Made by a program: the position numbers and the translations under genes. The notes beneath the pieces were generated by a model that saw nothing but the letters and a program-made list of their open reading frames with translations, was not told where the DNA came from and did not search any database. From positions 564,356-628,355 of the forward strand of contig KE159795.1 in the NCBI GenBank assembly GCA_000403475.2: a DNA stretch of 64,000 nt, in the 5' to 3' direction. Source of the stretch: Lachnospiraceae bacterium MD308. GTDB taxonomy: Bacteria; Bacillota; Clostridia; Lachnospirales; Lachnospiraceae. This document shows positions 20,114 to 29,600 of the stretch, one piece after another (the first letter of the stretch is position 1; every line of letters begins with the position of its first letter).

Positions 20114-20151
20114 AAAGACAGAGCAGCATCAATCTGACATGCTCTGTCTTT
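20114..20151 (-). terminator. Rho-independent terminator
   Basis: A 12-bp perfect stem (AAAGACAGAGCA and its complement) is followed on the minus strand by a run of six T. It lies just after the stop of the lipoprotein gene at 20159, separating it from hisA. Confidence 0.88.
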
Positions 20152-20158
20152 GTCCATA

Positions 20159-20494
20159 TTACCGATTCGCGTCATTTACATCACGGTCATTATCATTATC
20201 GTCCATGCTGTCTCTTACGTCGTCACCGATCTCATCTGCACCGTCCTTCACATCGTCACCGATCTCATCCATAACTCCGTCGCCGTTGCTGTTGTCATTT
20301 CCGTCTGTCGCGTCGTTCGTGCCATTCGTGTTATCAGTTCCATTCGTGTTACCTGCATCATCGGCTGTTCCATTGGCTGTACCGTCCTGTGTTGCCCCGT
20401 TGTCATCTGCATTTTCGTTGCTTCCGCATGCTGTCATGCCCATAATGGTTCCTACACAGAGAAATGCAAGAAATAATCTTTTTAACTGCTTCAT
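20159..20494 (-). CDS. Low-complexity Asn/Asp/Gly/Thr-rich lipoprotein
   Basis: A 111-residue predicted lipoprotein. The N-terminus MKQLKRLFLAFLCVGTIMGM leads to a lipobox (TAC) with the cysteine at about residue 23. The rest is low complexity: an Asn/Gly/Thr/Asp-rich linker followed by acidic pseudo-repeats (DEIGDDVKDGADEIGDDVRD). I start at 20494, where GGGAG lies 8 bases upstream; an earlier in-frame ATG is unsupported. A strong terminator follows. The composition suggests an extended, highly negative surface tether; no function is recognised. Confidence 0.65.
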   Translation of the reverse strand: MKQLKRLFLAFLCVGTIMGMTACGSNENADDNGATQDGTANGTADDAGNTNGTDNTNGTNDATDGNDNSNGDGVMDEIGDDVKDGADEIGDDVRDSMDDNDNDRDVNDANR

Positions 20495-20606
20495 AGTTAC
20501 TCTCCCTTTCATGTATATTTATCTATTTATCAAGTAATACTTGTTACCAGTAATATTTACAAATTCAAAAAATATATACTCTTCCATGATTGGGAGTTTT
20601 TTACAA

Positions 20607-22559
20607 TTACATCTTTTCTGCAATCCGTCCGTCGCGGTAAGACACAAGAAGCCGCTCTAAATCCTTAATCTGCTCCTTCAAATCTCTGCCAATATCTGTA
20701 TCGCCCACCAGCTTCCGCTCCGTCAGGCGCTTTACAACCATACTTTTGGCATGTATATCATTCTCTTTTTCAATAGCCGCCTCCGTAGACTCAAACGGGT
20801 CATGGGCCGCAAGAATCATGCCGTGGGAGTTATAGATTAACGTATATCCTGCAATTCCCGTCTCTTTTTGATAAGCTCTCGAAAAACCGCCGTCAATAAC
20901 CAGCGCTTTTCCGTCACATTTTACCGGACTTTCGCCATTCTTAGTCTTAACTGGAACATGTCCGTTGATAATATGAGACTGCGACGGATCAAGGCCGAAT
21001 TCTCTCATAATATTATTTACAACTTCCTCATCTTCCAGCAATTGATAATAGGGATTTTTCTTTTCTTTATGCAGCTCTTTCTCCGTCAGAAAATACCGCT
21101 CAAAAGTCGCCATCTTATCTTTACCGAACAGCGGAGAATTCTCGTTCAGCCAGATATACCACATCATATCCCTGCCACGCTCACGCTCCTTCGCATCCAG
21201 TGCATAAAAGCCTTTTCTCACATAACCCTCTAACACCTCATATAAAGCCCTGCCTTTATATGTCTTTCCATACAGCTTTACTTTTTTAAAGCTGCCGTCC
21301 TCATTCAACGGCACGCACCCATGGTAAAGGAGATTCCCATTATGCACCTTGTAAAGCGCACCTTTATTCAAAAGAAAGCGCATATGCTTCTGAAGCCTGC
21401 TGCAATTTATAAAAGCCTTTTCCAATCGATGCATTATGTCCTCTTCTTCAGCCGTAAGCGCATACGGATCTGCCGGGTCTACTGTCGGGAAATTCGTATC
21501 CTTGAGCTTATAGATATTTCCGTCAATCTCTATCGTTCCCTTTTCAAAATCAATATGGTGGAGAAGATTCCTGTTCTCCATCTGGAAATCCGGATTTGCC
21601 CGAATAATCTGACCTTCAACCTTAAACTGTATGACCGACATCGCCTTATGCATCTTGATATCAAGAAGCATCTCCCTGTCCCCGTAGTCTGGCTTTCCTT
21701 TTAGCTGGAAGCACTCGCAGGAATCTTCCCTGTATGTATTCATAGAAAAAGATGCCAGCGGAAGCAGATTAATCCCATAACCATCCTCCAGAATGTCAAG
21801 ATTCCCATATCTGGCACAGATGCGGATGACATTGGCGATGCATCCCCTTTGTCCCACTGCCGCTCCCATCCACAGCACGTCATGATTCCCCCATTGAATA
21901 TCAACAGAATGATGCTTTCTCAGCATGTCCATAATTATATGCGGTCCCGGCCCTCTGTCATAGATATCCCCAACAATATGCAGATGGTCCACTGTTAATC
22001 TTTGAATCAGCTCACTGAGCGCGATGATAAACTCCTCCGCCCGGCTAATCTCAATAATCGTACTTATAATAGAATTATAATAAGATTCTTTATCTGAAAC
22101 TTCTGCCTTCTCCGTAATCAATTCTTCGATCACATAGGCAAATTCCGGCGGCAGAGCTTTCCGCACTTTAGAACGAGTGTACTTGCTGGCCGTACATTTG
22201 CACACTTCAATCAGGCGGTAAAGCGTAATCTTATACCAATCCTCCATGTTATCTTCTGTCTGTTTAATCCGGGCCATCTTTTCCTTTGGATAATAAATCA
22301 GTGTGGCCAACGTCTGTTTATCTTTATTCGTCAACGTATTGCCAAACACCTCGTCAATCTTCCGGCGCACTGCACCGGAACCATTTTTAAGCACATGGGA
22401 AAACGCCTCGTACTCCCCGTGAATATCTGTAAGAAAATGTTCCGTCCCCTTCGGAAGATTTAAGATAGACTGCAGATTGATTATCTCTGTAGATGCTCTG
22501 GCTATCGTAGGATAAAGCTCCGACAGCCTTTCTAAATAACGTGCTTCTAGCTCTCTCAT
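20607..22559 (-). CDS. fbp: Fructose-1,6-bisphosphatase class III
   Basis: A 650-residue class III FBPase, the large Firmicutes type that hydrolyses fructose 1,6-bisphosphate in gluconeogenesis. It belongs to the calcineurin-like metallophosphatase fold. Metal-binding motifs are seen as TDIHGEYEAF (near residue 45), VGDIYDRGPGPHIIMDML, IQWGNHDVLWMGAAVGQRG and IINGHVPVKTKNGESPVKC. The length of about 650 residues is diagnostic. GGAGG precedes the ATG at 22559. It is a single gene between dapB and the lipoprotein gene. Confidence 0.95.
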   Translation of the reverse strand: MRELEARYLERLSELYPTIARASTEIINLQSILNLPKGTEHFLTDIHGEYEAFSHVLKNGSGAVRRKIDEVFGNTLTNKDKQTLATLIYYPKEKMARIKQTEDNMEDWYKITLYRLIEVCKCTASKYTRSKVRKALPPEFAYVIEELITEKAEVSDKESYYNSIISTIIEISRAEEFIIALSELIQRLTVDHLHIVGDIYDRGPGPHIIMDMLRKHHSVDIQWGNHDVLWMGAAVGQRGCIANVIRICARYGNLDILEDGYGINLLPLASFSMNTYREDSCECFQLKGKPDYGDREMLLDIKMHKAMSVIQFKVEGQIIRANPDFQMENRNLLHHIDFEKGTIEIDGNIYKLKDTNFPTVDPADPYALTAEEEDIMHRLEKAFINCSRLQKHMRFLLNKGALYKVHNGNLLYHGCVPLNEDGSFKKVKLYGKTYKGRALYEVLEGYVRKGFYALDAKERERGRDMMWYIWLNENSPLFGKDKMATFERYFLTEKELHKEKKNPYYQLLEDEEVVNNIMREFGLDPSQSHIINGHVPVKTKNGESPVKCDGKALVIDGGFSRAYQKETGIAGYTLIYNSHGMILAAHDPFESTEAAIEKENDIHAKSMVVKRLTERKLVGDTDIGRDLKEQIKDLERLLVSYRDGRIAEKM

Positions 22560-22588
22560 AAGGTTTTCCTCCCAATTTGTGTAATTTT

Positions 22589-23347
22589 TCAGAATTGGAT
22601 TACATCTGACATATCATAACGACCGGCAGGTTTTCCGGCAAGATATTTTGCCGCTTCTACAGCTCCTTTGCCAAATACACTTCTGGAATAAGCAGTATGC
22701 TTGAATTCAATCACTTCATCTACACCCGCAAACAGCACTTCATGTTCCCCTACAATCGTGCCTCCGCGTACTGCCGAAATACCGATCTCCTTTGTCCCCC
22801 GCTTCCTGCGCTCCTTGCTTCTGTCATATATATATTCCAGTGTCCCGCCCAGCGCTTCATCTATGGAATCAGCCAGTGCGATTGCTGTACCGCTGGGTGC
22901 ATCCAGTTTTTGATTGTGGTGCTTTTCTACTATCTCGATATCATATCCGGCAGGAGATAAAACTTTAGCGGCATTCTTCAAAAGCTCCAGGAGCAGATTG
23001 ATTCCCATGGACATATTCGCCGACTTAAGTACCGCCGTTTCCTTCGCACTCTCTTCTACTTTTTCAAGCTGCGCTTCTGAAAGCCCTGTAGAGCATAGCA
23101 CTACCGGAAGTTTATGATCCACACAATAATCGAGCAGCTTATCTATTGCTCCTGCATTTGAAAAATCAATAACCACATCGGCCTCTACATCACATGCCCC
23201 GATCGATTCATACACCGGATAGTCATTGGCAACCTCCGTATAACTGTCCACACCTGCTACAATCTTGATTGCCTCGTCCTCCTTAATCAGTCCGGTAATT
23301 ACCCGGCCCATCCTTCCATTGCATCCATGCATAATCGCACGTACCAT
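22589..23347 (-). CDS. dapB: 4-hydroxy-tetrahydrodipicolinate reductase
   Basis: A 252-residue NAD(P)H-dependent enzyme of the lysine/diaminopimelate pathway acting after DapA. The nucleotide-binding start is VRAIMHGCNGRMGRVITGLI. The signature VEKHHNQKLDAPSGTAIALA carries the catalytic histidines and lysine. I start at the ATG at 23347, 8 bases after AGGAGG; the open frame runs 25 codons further upstream without support. It lies 122 bases after dapA with a hairpin between them. Confidence 0.95.
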   Translation of the reverse strand: MVRAIMHGCNGRMGRVITGLIKEDEAIKIVAGVDSYTEVANDYPVYESIGACDVEADVVIDFSNAGAIDKLLDYCVDHKLPVVLCSTGLSEAQLEKVEESAKETAVLKSANMSMGINLLLELLKNAAKVLSPAGYDIEIVEKHHNQKLDAPSGTAIALADSIDEALGGTLEYIYDRSKERRKRGTKEIGISAVRGGTIVGEHEVLFAGVDEVIEFKHTAYSRSVFGKGAVEAAKYLAGKPAGRYDMSDVIQF

Positions 23348-23410
23348 AATCATATCCTCCTTTGTCATTTCCTTACTACATAATTTTATTAGCTGTTTTA
23401 CAGCAAAACG

Positions 23411-23454
23411 AAAGGATATCATTCACCCCATGCTTACAGGCAATGATATCCTTT
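23411..23454 (-). terminator. Hairpin between dapA and dapB
   Basis: A perfect 13-bp inverted repeat (AAAGGATATCATT and complement) with an 18-base loop lies 16 bases after the dapA stop. The tail on the minus strand is only weakly T-rich (CCTTTCGTTTTG), so it may be a partial terminator or an mRNA-stabilising element that sets dapA above dapB. Confidence 0.6.
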
Positions 23455-23469
23455 CCATACTTCACCTCT

Positions 23470-24360
23470 TTACACCAGCGAAACTCCAAAATCTCTCATC
23501 GCTTTTACAAGCGCCTTCTCATGCTCCGCCGTAATCTGCGTCAGCGGCATACGAAGCGGGCCACAATCCATCCCCATAAGTGTTACTGCCCGCTTAACAG
23601 GAATCGGATTTACCTCACAGAATAGCTGCTCAATAAGCGGCAGCGCACGAAGCTGCAAATCCCGGCTTCCTGCAATATCTCCCTGAAAGAATTTCTCACA
23701 AATATCGTGAGTCTCTTTCGGAGCTACATTCGACAGCACAGATATTACACCTTTTGCCCCCAGAGAAAGAAGGGGTACAATCTGATCGTCATTGCCGGAA
23801 TACAAATCTATATTGCCGTCGGTCAGTTCCATAATCTTTGCCACCTGAGAAATATTTCCCGACGCCTCTTTTACTCCTACAATATTATCGACATTCTTTA
23901 CAAGCTCTGCAACTGTAGCAGGCTCAATATTGCATCCTGTTCTGCTGGCAACACTATACATAATAATCGGTGACTTTGCTTCTTTTGCCACCGCTGTATA
24001 ATGTGCGATCAAGCCGCTCTGTGTCGCTTTATTATAGTAAGGTGTCACAAGCAGAAGTCCATCTGCCCCGTAGTCCGACGCTTCCTTCGACATCTCGATT
24101 GCTGTTCTGGTACAGTTCGAACCTGTCCCTGCAACCACCGGAAGCCTTCCCTTCACTCTGTCAATCGTGAATTTTACACATTCGATGTGCTCCGCTTCTG
24201 TCAAAGTTGCCGATTCCCCGGTAGTTCCACAGATAATGATACTGTCTGTACCGTGATTGCAGTGATAATCAATCAGCTCATCCAGTCTATCATAATTAAT
24301 ACTTTCATCCTTATTAAATGGTGTGACTATCGCCACCCCGGCTCCTGTAAAAATCGCCAT
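23470..24360 (-). CDS. dapA: 4-hydroxy-tetrahydrodipicolinate synthase
   Basis: A 296-residue aldolase that condenses pyruvate with aspartate semialdehyde. The start MAIFTGAGVAIVTPFNKDES, the pocket motif GTTGESATLTEAEH, the tyrosine in LLVTPYYNKATQSGLI, and the Schiff-base lysine in NIVGVKEASGNISQV (about residue 162) all match DapA. Two adjacent ATG codons follow GGAGG; I prefer the second for spacing. It pairs with dapB just downstream. Confidence 0.95.
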   Translation of the reverse strand: MAIFTGAGVAIVTPFNKDESINYDRLDELIDYHCNHGTDSIIICGTTGESATLTEAEHIECVKFTIDRVKGRLPVVAGTGSNCTRTAIEMSKEASDYGADGLLLVTPYYNKATQSGLIAHYTAVAKEAKSPIIMYSVASRTGCNIEPATVAELVKNVDNIVGVKEASGNISQVAKIMELTDGNIDLYSGNDDQIVPLLSLGAKGVISVLSNVAPKETHDICEKFFQGDIAGSRDLQLRALPLIEQLFCEVNPIPVKRAVTLMGMDCGPLRMPLTQITAEHEKALVKAMRDFGVSLV

Positions 24361-24473
24361 CATGCTCCTCCTGATTTTATATAGGTAAATTCATATCTAA
24401 CTTACAGAAATTCTATCATCAATCAAACATGATGTCAATGAAGTCATCCAAGTTTATTTAAGCTTTAGAAAGC

Positions 24474-25103
24474 TTATTCGTCGAGACATTCCAGCTTGCT
24501 TACAGACACTTCATAAGCTGTACGTTTCTCCGTCTCAGTCTCAGAAAGTTTTTTCACATACTCTCTGCTTTGAATACGTCCTAAGACCTGCACATGCTCC
24601 CCAACTTCAAAAGCTGAAGCAAATCTGGCGTTCCTTCCCCAGCAGATACATGGAATGTAGTCTGACTTTCCATAGGGGCGGTTCACTGCCAGTAAAAGAT
24701 CCGCAATCTCCCTCCCAAGAGGTGTCTTACGATAAATCGGCAGCTTACATATGTATCCGTCCAGCAGAATATTATTTGTCTTGGCACCATCCAGTTCCTC
24801 CTCAATAAAAGACACTTCTCTTGCGAATACAGATAATACCAGCCTGTTCTTTTGTTCATCGTGTCGGTTATAAGAACGGAACTGACCGCTTACCATCAGA
24901 AACTCTCCCCTGTAGTCCTGTTCCACATCAATCAACCTCTCGGATATCATAACCGGAATTGTGTCCACAGAATTGCTGAGTCTCCTTACACTCACATCTA
25001 CCATATAAAACCCTTCTCCGAATACTTCATGGCTAAATGTAAATGTAGAAACAATTTCCCCCATAATGGTTACCTGATTGTTTTCAATAATCTTATCTGA
25101 CAT
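24474..25103 (-). CDS. Single-stranded DNA-binding-like protein with two OB folds
   Basis: A 209-residue protein made of two apparent OB-fold units in tandem: residues ~6-100 (QVTIMGEIVSTFTFSHEVFG, then LMVSGQFRSYNRHDEQKNRL) and ~105-205 (ILLDGYICKLPIYRKTPLGR, then YIPCICWGRNARFASAFEVG). The second half matches the SSB family pattern with VQVLGRIQSREY. There is no acidic C-terminal tail of the housekeeping SSB type, so it is probably an accessory paralogue. GGGAG precedes the ATG. It lies upstream of dapA as a separate unit (113-base gap). Confidence in SSB relationship is fair, in role low. Confidence 0.72.
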   Translation of the reverse strand: MSDKIIENNQVTIMGEIVSTFTFSHEVFGEGFYMVDVSVRRLSNSVDTIPVMISERLIDVEQDYRGEFLMVSGQFRSYNRHDEQKNRLVLSVFAREVSFIEEELDGAKTNNILLDGYICKLPIYRKTPLGREIADLLLAVNRPYGKSDYIPCICWGRNARFASAFEVGEHVQVLGRIQSREYVKKLSETETEKRTAYEVSVSKLECLDE

Positions 25104-25333
25104 AATTTTTCTCCCTTCTCCAATCGTATTTCTCCATCCATATAATTTATGAACAAATACGATAAATTAGAACTGATTTATCCAACAATCGCAGGACACG
25201 TTTCGACGGCATTTTTCGCCACTTTCGGCACATATAAAGACACAAAAACAGCCGGCATTTTCACAGTCAGCCTTTTATCAAAAGTCTTCTATAAAAATAC
25301 CGGCGTAAATCCAACCTCTGTAATCCAATCTGA

Positions 25334-25924
25334 TCAATATGTTTTCATCGTAGAATGTCCATAATAACGCTCGCCGTTATGCTTATGCAGTTTCGTCTTT
25401 TTACACCCCGGCACCGTACACTGAGAATATATGGTATCACCGTCAGAATGTCCGTAATAATACCGTCCGTCATGTCTGTGCTTTTTTACCTTTTCACAGT
25501 CCTGCACTGTACACTGGCTGTATGTTATACAGTTGTGGGAATGACCGTAATAATATTTTCCGCCATGTCTATGTCCTTTTGTCCTCTCACAGCCTGATAC
25601 TTTGCACTGTCTGTATCTGCGATTACCGGAATGGCCATAATAATATCTTCCATTATGCCTGTGTCCCTTTGTCTTCTCGCATCCGGATACCCTGCACTGC
25701 CTGTACGTCACGCAGTTCCCGTGATGTCCGTCATAACTCCTTCTGCCATGCTGGTGCTCTCCCGCGGCATTACAGCCCGATACACTACATGACCCATATG
25801 CCCTGCCTCCGCCATAACAGCCGTTCCCATGATGACCACCATGTCCATGCGCCGCCGCAGTAATAGGCGTCGCTAATACAAGAAAAGCTGCTGCCAAAAT
25901 CAAAATCGATTTTTTTACGTTCAT
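25334..25924 (-). CDS. Exported His/Cys-rich tandem-repeat protein, putative metal binder
   Basis: A 196-residue protein with a signal peptide (MNVKKSILILAAAFLVLATP, ending in AAAHGHGG). Five repeats of about 30 residues follow, each of the form C-x4-C-x5-H-x-H-x7-H, for example QCKVSGCERTKGHRHGGKYY then YGHS. The first copy is divergent (SCSVSGCNAAGEHQH). Paired Cys and His groups strongly suggest zinc or other metal binding outside the membrane. GGGGGG precedes the ATG. It is a lone gene between ssb-like and the divergent typA. I recognise no named family. Confidence 0.7.
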   Translation of the reverse strand: MNVKKSILILAAAFLVLATPITAAAHGHGGHHGNGCYGGGRAYGSCSVSGCNAAGEHQHGRRSYDGHHGNCVTYRQCRVSGCEKTKGHRHNGRYYYGHSGNRRYRQCKVSGCERTKGHRHGGKYYYGHSHNCITYSQCTVQDCEKVKKHRHDGRYYYGHSDGDTIYSQCTVPGCKKTKLHKHNGERYYGHSTMKTY

Positions 25925-26134
25925 AATATGCCCCCTGTCATTCTGCCCTGTAAACCTTGCGGATTACTCCGCACTTTCTTGCCTTTGCGTCCATGTTATC
26001 ATATGCATCTGCCTTTTTCAAGATGCGTTATACCATTCTATGCAACAACTACTTGTAAATTTCGAAAAATGTGATAAACTATTGAGGTTGTAATATTGAT
26101 TTGTATTTAATAAGAAGATAAAGGTGGAACCCAT

Positions 26135-27958
26135 ATGAAAACAAAACGCGAAGATATACGTAACATTGCAATCATTGCCCATGTAGACCACGGCAAGACA
26201 ACTCTTGTGGACGAACTTTTAAAACAAAGCGGAGTATTTCGTGCAAATCAGGAGATTGCCGAGCGGGTCATGGACTCCAATGACATCGAAAGAGAACGCG
26301 GCATTACAATTCTTTCCAAAAATACTGCTGTCTACTATAATGGAACAAAAATCAATATTGTAGACACCCCGGGACACGCCGATTTCGGCGGCGAAGTAGA
26401 ACGCGTGCTTAAGATGGTAAATGGCGTGATACTCGTAGTGGACGCTTTCGAAGGTGCTATGCCCCAGACAAAATTCGTCCTGAGAAAAGCATTGGAATTA
26501 AGCCTTCCTGTCATCGTATGCATCAACAAGATCGACCGTCCGGAGGCAAGACCCGATGAAGTCATCGATGAAGTATTAGAGCTTTTTATGGACTTAGACG
26601 CATCCGACGAACAGTTAGACTGCCCCTTTGTGTACGCCTCTGCAAAGTCAGGAATTGCCGTACTGGATCTGACAGATGAGGAACGCGACATGAAGCCTCT
26701 GTTTGAAACGATCCTTGACTATATCCCGGCTCCGGAAGGCGACCCGGATGCCGACACCCAGGTTCTTATCAGCACCATTGACTATAATGAGTATGTAGGA
26801 CGCATCGGCGTCGGAAAAGTAGACAACGGCATGATTAAAGTAGGTATGGACGCGGTTGTTGTCAACGACCACGACCCCTCCCGTCAGGAAAAGGTGCGTA
26901 TCAGCAAACTGTACGAATTTGACGGGCTGAATAAAGTAGACGTGAAAGAAGCCGGCATCGGCTCCATCGTAGCAATTTCCGGCATCGCTGACATTTCCAT
27001 CGGAGACACGATCTGCGGGGCAGAAAATCCACAGGCTATTCCTTTCCAAAAGATATCCGAGCCTACCATTGCCATGCAGTTTATTGTCAACGACAGCCCC
27101 TTCGCAGGACAGGAAGGAAAATACGTTACCTCCCGCCATTTAAGAGACCGGCTGTTCCGCGAGCTTAACACTGACGTAAGCCTGAGAGTAGAAGAATCCG
27201 AGAACACGGACAGTTTCAAAGTGTCTGGCCGTGGGGAGCTGCATCTTTCCGTCCTGATAGAAAACATGCGCCGGGAGGGCTATGAATTCGCAGTAAGTAA
27301 AGCGGAAGTCCTCTATAAAAAGGATGCAGACGGAAAGCTTCTAGAGCCTATGGAGACGGCATATGTGGACGTGCCGGAGGAATTCACCGGAACAGTCATC
27401 GAAAAACTGAGCCAGCGAAAAGGCGAGCTGCGCAATATGGGAACAGCAAGCGGCGGATACACAAGGCTTGAGTTCTCCATCCCTTCCCGGGGACTGATCG
27501 GCTACCGGGGCGAATTTTTAACTGACACAAAAGGAAACGGTATCATGAATACCTCTTTTGACGGCTACGCCCCCTATAAAGGCGATATCCAATACCGCAA
27601 ACAAGGCTCTCTGATTGCTTTTGAGACCGGCGAGTCTGTCACTTACGGGCTGTTCCAGGCTCAGGAGAGAGGCGTTCTCTTTTTGGGAGCAGGCGAAAAA
27701 GTATATTCCGGTATGGTCATCGGACAAAACGCGAAGACGGATGATATCGAGGTTAATGTCTGCAAGACAAAGCATCTCACAAACACCCGTTCCTCAGGGG
27801 CGGACGACGCCCTCCGCCTGACCGCTCCGAAGATTTTAAGCCTTGAGGAAGCACTGGATTTCATCGACACAGACGAGCTCTTAGAGGTAACTCCAAAGAC
27901 TCTCCGGATTCGAAAGAAAATACTCGACCCGAAAATCAGGAAAAGGAGCAATAAATAA
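26135..27958 (+). CDS. typA: Ribosome-associated GTPase TypA/BipA
   Basis: A 607-residue translational GTPase related to EF-G, linked to ribosome assembly and stress or cold adaptation. G1 is [17 protein letters not shown], the switch region is [17 protein letters not shown]3 is [17 protein letters not shown]4 is [15 protein letters not shown], and the C-terminal BipA-specific domain includes [23 protein letters not shown] sequence. AAAGGTGG precedes the ATG. It heads a plus-strand group running to the terminator at 30152. Its stop overlaps the next start by one base. Confidence 0.96.
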   Translation: MKTKREDIRNIAIIAHVDHGKTTLVDELLKQSGVFRANQEIAERVMDSNDIERERGITILSKNTAVYYNGTKINIVDTPGHADFGGEVERVLKMVNGVILVVDAFEGAMPQTKFVLRKALELSLPVIVCINKIDRPEARPDEVIDEVLELFMDLDASDEQLDCPFVYASAKSGIAVLDLTDEERDMKPLFETILDYIPAPEGDPDADTQVLISTIDYNEYVGRIGVGKVDNGMIKVGMDAVVVNDHDPSRQEKVRISKLYEFDGLNKVDVKEAGIGSIVAISGIADISIGDTICGAENPQAIPFQKISEPTIAMQFIVNDSPFAGQEGKYVTSRHLRDRLFRELNTDVSLRVEESENTDSFKVSGRGELHLSVLIENMRREGYEFAVSKAEVLYKKDADGKLLEPMETAYVDVPEEFTGTVIEKLSQRKGELRNMGTASGGYTRLEFSIPSRGLIGYRGEFLTDTKGNGIMNTSFDGYAPYKGDIQYRKQGSLIAFETGESVTYGLFQAQERGVLFLGAGEKVYSGMVIGQNAKTDDIEVNVCKTKHLTNTRSSGADDALRLTAPKILSLEEALDFIDTDELLEVTPKTLRIRKKILDPKIRKRSNK

Positions 27959-28857
27959 TGACATTTTTATGGTTTCTCAGTGAACACAGAACCCCGGCTC
28001 TTGATAAAATCATGCAGCTTGTCACGTACTTTGGTCAGGAAATCATTATCATCGCGCTTATCTGTGCACTCTACTGGTGCGCGGACAAGCGCTTTGCTTA
28101 TCTTTTAGGTTTCACCTATTTTACGGCAGGGTTATGTGTACAGACATTAAAAATTACTTTCCGGATTCCAAGGCCATGGATTCTTGACCCAAATTTTTCT
28201 GCCGTAGAAAGCGCCGTCCCGGCCGCCACCGGGTATTCCTTTCCAAGCGGCCACACACAAGGGGCAACTGCCCTTTACTTCCCTCTTGCGTTAAAAGCAA
28301 AAAAGGCATGGTTGAAAATCTTTAATGTCTGCCTCTTTTTCATGGTCGGGTTTTCCAGAATGTATCTGGGGTGCCACACCCCAAAAGACGTCTTTGTCTC
28401 CATGGGGCTCACAGTCATCGTGTCTCTCATCATATGGCGCTTCCAGAGCTTTCTGCTTGATGATTCCCGGTATCTGAAACAGATTGCCGTAATACTTGCC
28501 GTACTTTCGTTTGCCGTTGTCGCCTATGCGCTTGCCCTTGAGAATGCCAGCATCATAGAAACGCGCTACGCCCTCGACTGCTGCCGGGCCTCCGGGGCAG
28601 GACTTGGCTTCTCCATCGGATGGTATATTGAACGCACAAAGCTTAACTTCAATCCCCGCGCCGGAAGTTTTCTGAAACAATTTATAAAACTTGCTGTCGG
28701 TCTTATGATGGCTCTCATTATAAAAAAAGGATTCTCTGTTTTCTTTGGAAGTTTTATCTTGGCAAAAATGGCAGAATACTTTATACTGGTACTATGGGTG
28801 CTCGTAATATATCCATATCTGTTTATACAATTCACAGCCATAAAAGCCACTAAGTAA
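27958..28857 (+). CDS. PAP2-family membrane phosphatase
   Basis: A 299-residue polytopic membrane protein of the type 2 phosphatidic acid phosphatase family, which acts on lipid phosphates or prenyl pyrophosphates outside the membrane. The three catalytic motifs are present: KITFRIPRPW (about residue 62), GYSFPSGHTQG (about 93), and SRMYLGCHTPKDV (about 138). About seven hydrophobic segments follow the pattern of this family. Its start overlaps the typA stop (TAATG), implying coupling. Substrate is not evident. Confidence 0.9.
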   Translation: MTFLWFLSEHRTPALDKIMQLVTYFGQEIIIIALICALYWCADKRFAYLLGFTYFTAGLCVQTLKITFRIPRPWILDPNFSAVESAVPAATGYSFPSGHTQGATALYFPLALKAKKAWLKIFNVCLFFMVGFSRMYLGCHTPKDVFVSMGLTVIVSLIIWRFQSFLLDDSRYLKQIAVILAVLSFAVVAYALALENASIIETRYALDCCRASGAGLGFSIGWYIERTKLNFNPRAGSFLKQFIKLAVGLMMALIIKKGFSVFFGSFILAKMAEYFILVLWVLVIYPYLFIQFTAIKATK

Positions 28858-28886
28858 AAGCTCACTGAAAACATAAGGAGATCTGT

Positions 28887-29498
28887 ATGAGATTATATGC
28901 AACTATTTTTATTAAACGTTTTGCCGTTATCCTTGAATTCTTCATTTCGATCATGCTTGCAATCGGCATTCTGTTTTTATGCCTGCGCATGGCATTTTCT
29001 CTTACCAGTATTCCAAACCTGGATGTCTGGCCGAATTATAACGACCTTTTAGACACATGCTTTAATCTGATTATCGGCGTAGAGTTAATCCGTATGATGT
29101 ACCAGCACACTCCTGATACGGTATTCGAAGTGCTCCTTTTTGCCATCGCACGACATATCATTATAGATAACACTTCAATCTGGAGCAGCCTGGTAGGCGT
29201 ATGCGCAATCGCTGTGCTTTTTGCAACAAGAAAATACTTGTTCTGTGAATTTGACATTACAGATGAGTTCATCTTCCGCGCCACAACAAAAGTCAATGCA
29301 GTCAATAAAATTCTCCACGTCAGTCTTCCCCATGAGCCCGGCGAAACATTGCTGGAGCTCATCACCACGAAATTTGAAGAATTTGAAACAGAAACCGGAG
29401 TGGGCGCCTGTGTATACATTGGAGACGTAGGTCTGCGCGTCGCAAAGATGCATGCGGGAAAAATTTCCAGAATTGAAGTAATACATGCTATACATTAG
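28887..29498 (+). CDS. PsiE-like membrane protein with soluble C-terminal domain
   Basis: A 203-residue protein with four predicted membrane helices (about residues 10-35, 52-70, 78-92, 95-113) arranged like the phosphate-starvation-inducible PsiE family. It ends in a ~65-residue soluble alpha/beta domain (KVNAVNKILHVSLPHEPGET, then GACVYIGDVGLRVAKMHAGK) that resembles transporter-associated ligand domains. AAGGAG precedes the ATG. It lies 29 bases after the PAP2 gene. Function unknown; the family match is from membrane pattern and general similarity. Confidence 0.62.
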   Translation: MRLYATIFIKRFAVILEFFISIMLAIGILFLCLRMAFSLTSIPNLDVWPNYNDLLDTCFNLIIGVELIRMMYQHTPDTVFEVLLFAIARHIIIDNTSIWSSLVGVCAIAVLFATRKYLFCEFDITDEFIFRATTKVNAVNKILHVSLPHEPGETLLELITTKFEEFETETGVGACVYIGDVGLRVAKMHAGKISRIEVIHAIH

Positions 29499-29600
29499 AC
29501 GGAAAAAGTGATATACTAAATATATCAGAATCATCGACATTTTTATCACGAATTGTCAGATTATACATTCTGAAATTCTATTAAAAAGGAGTTGGGGAGC

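Noticed and set aside
12999..24473. Lysine riboswitch or T-box leader upstream of lysC, dapA or hom
   Set aside because: The gaps before these genes are absent or only ~20-120 bases and show no leader-like fold other than the dapA-dapB hairpin.
25149..25364. 71-codon plus-strand frame between the ssb-like and His-rich genes
   Set aside because: No ribosome site and it overlaps the His-rich gene end; likely chance.
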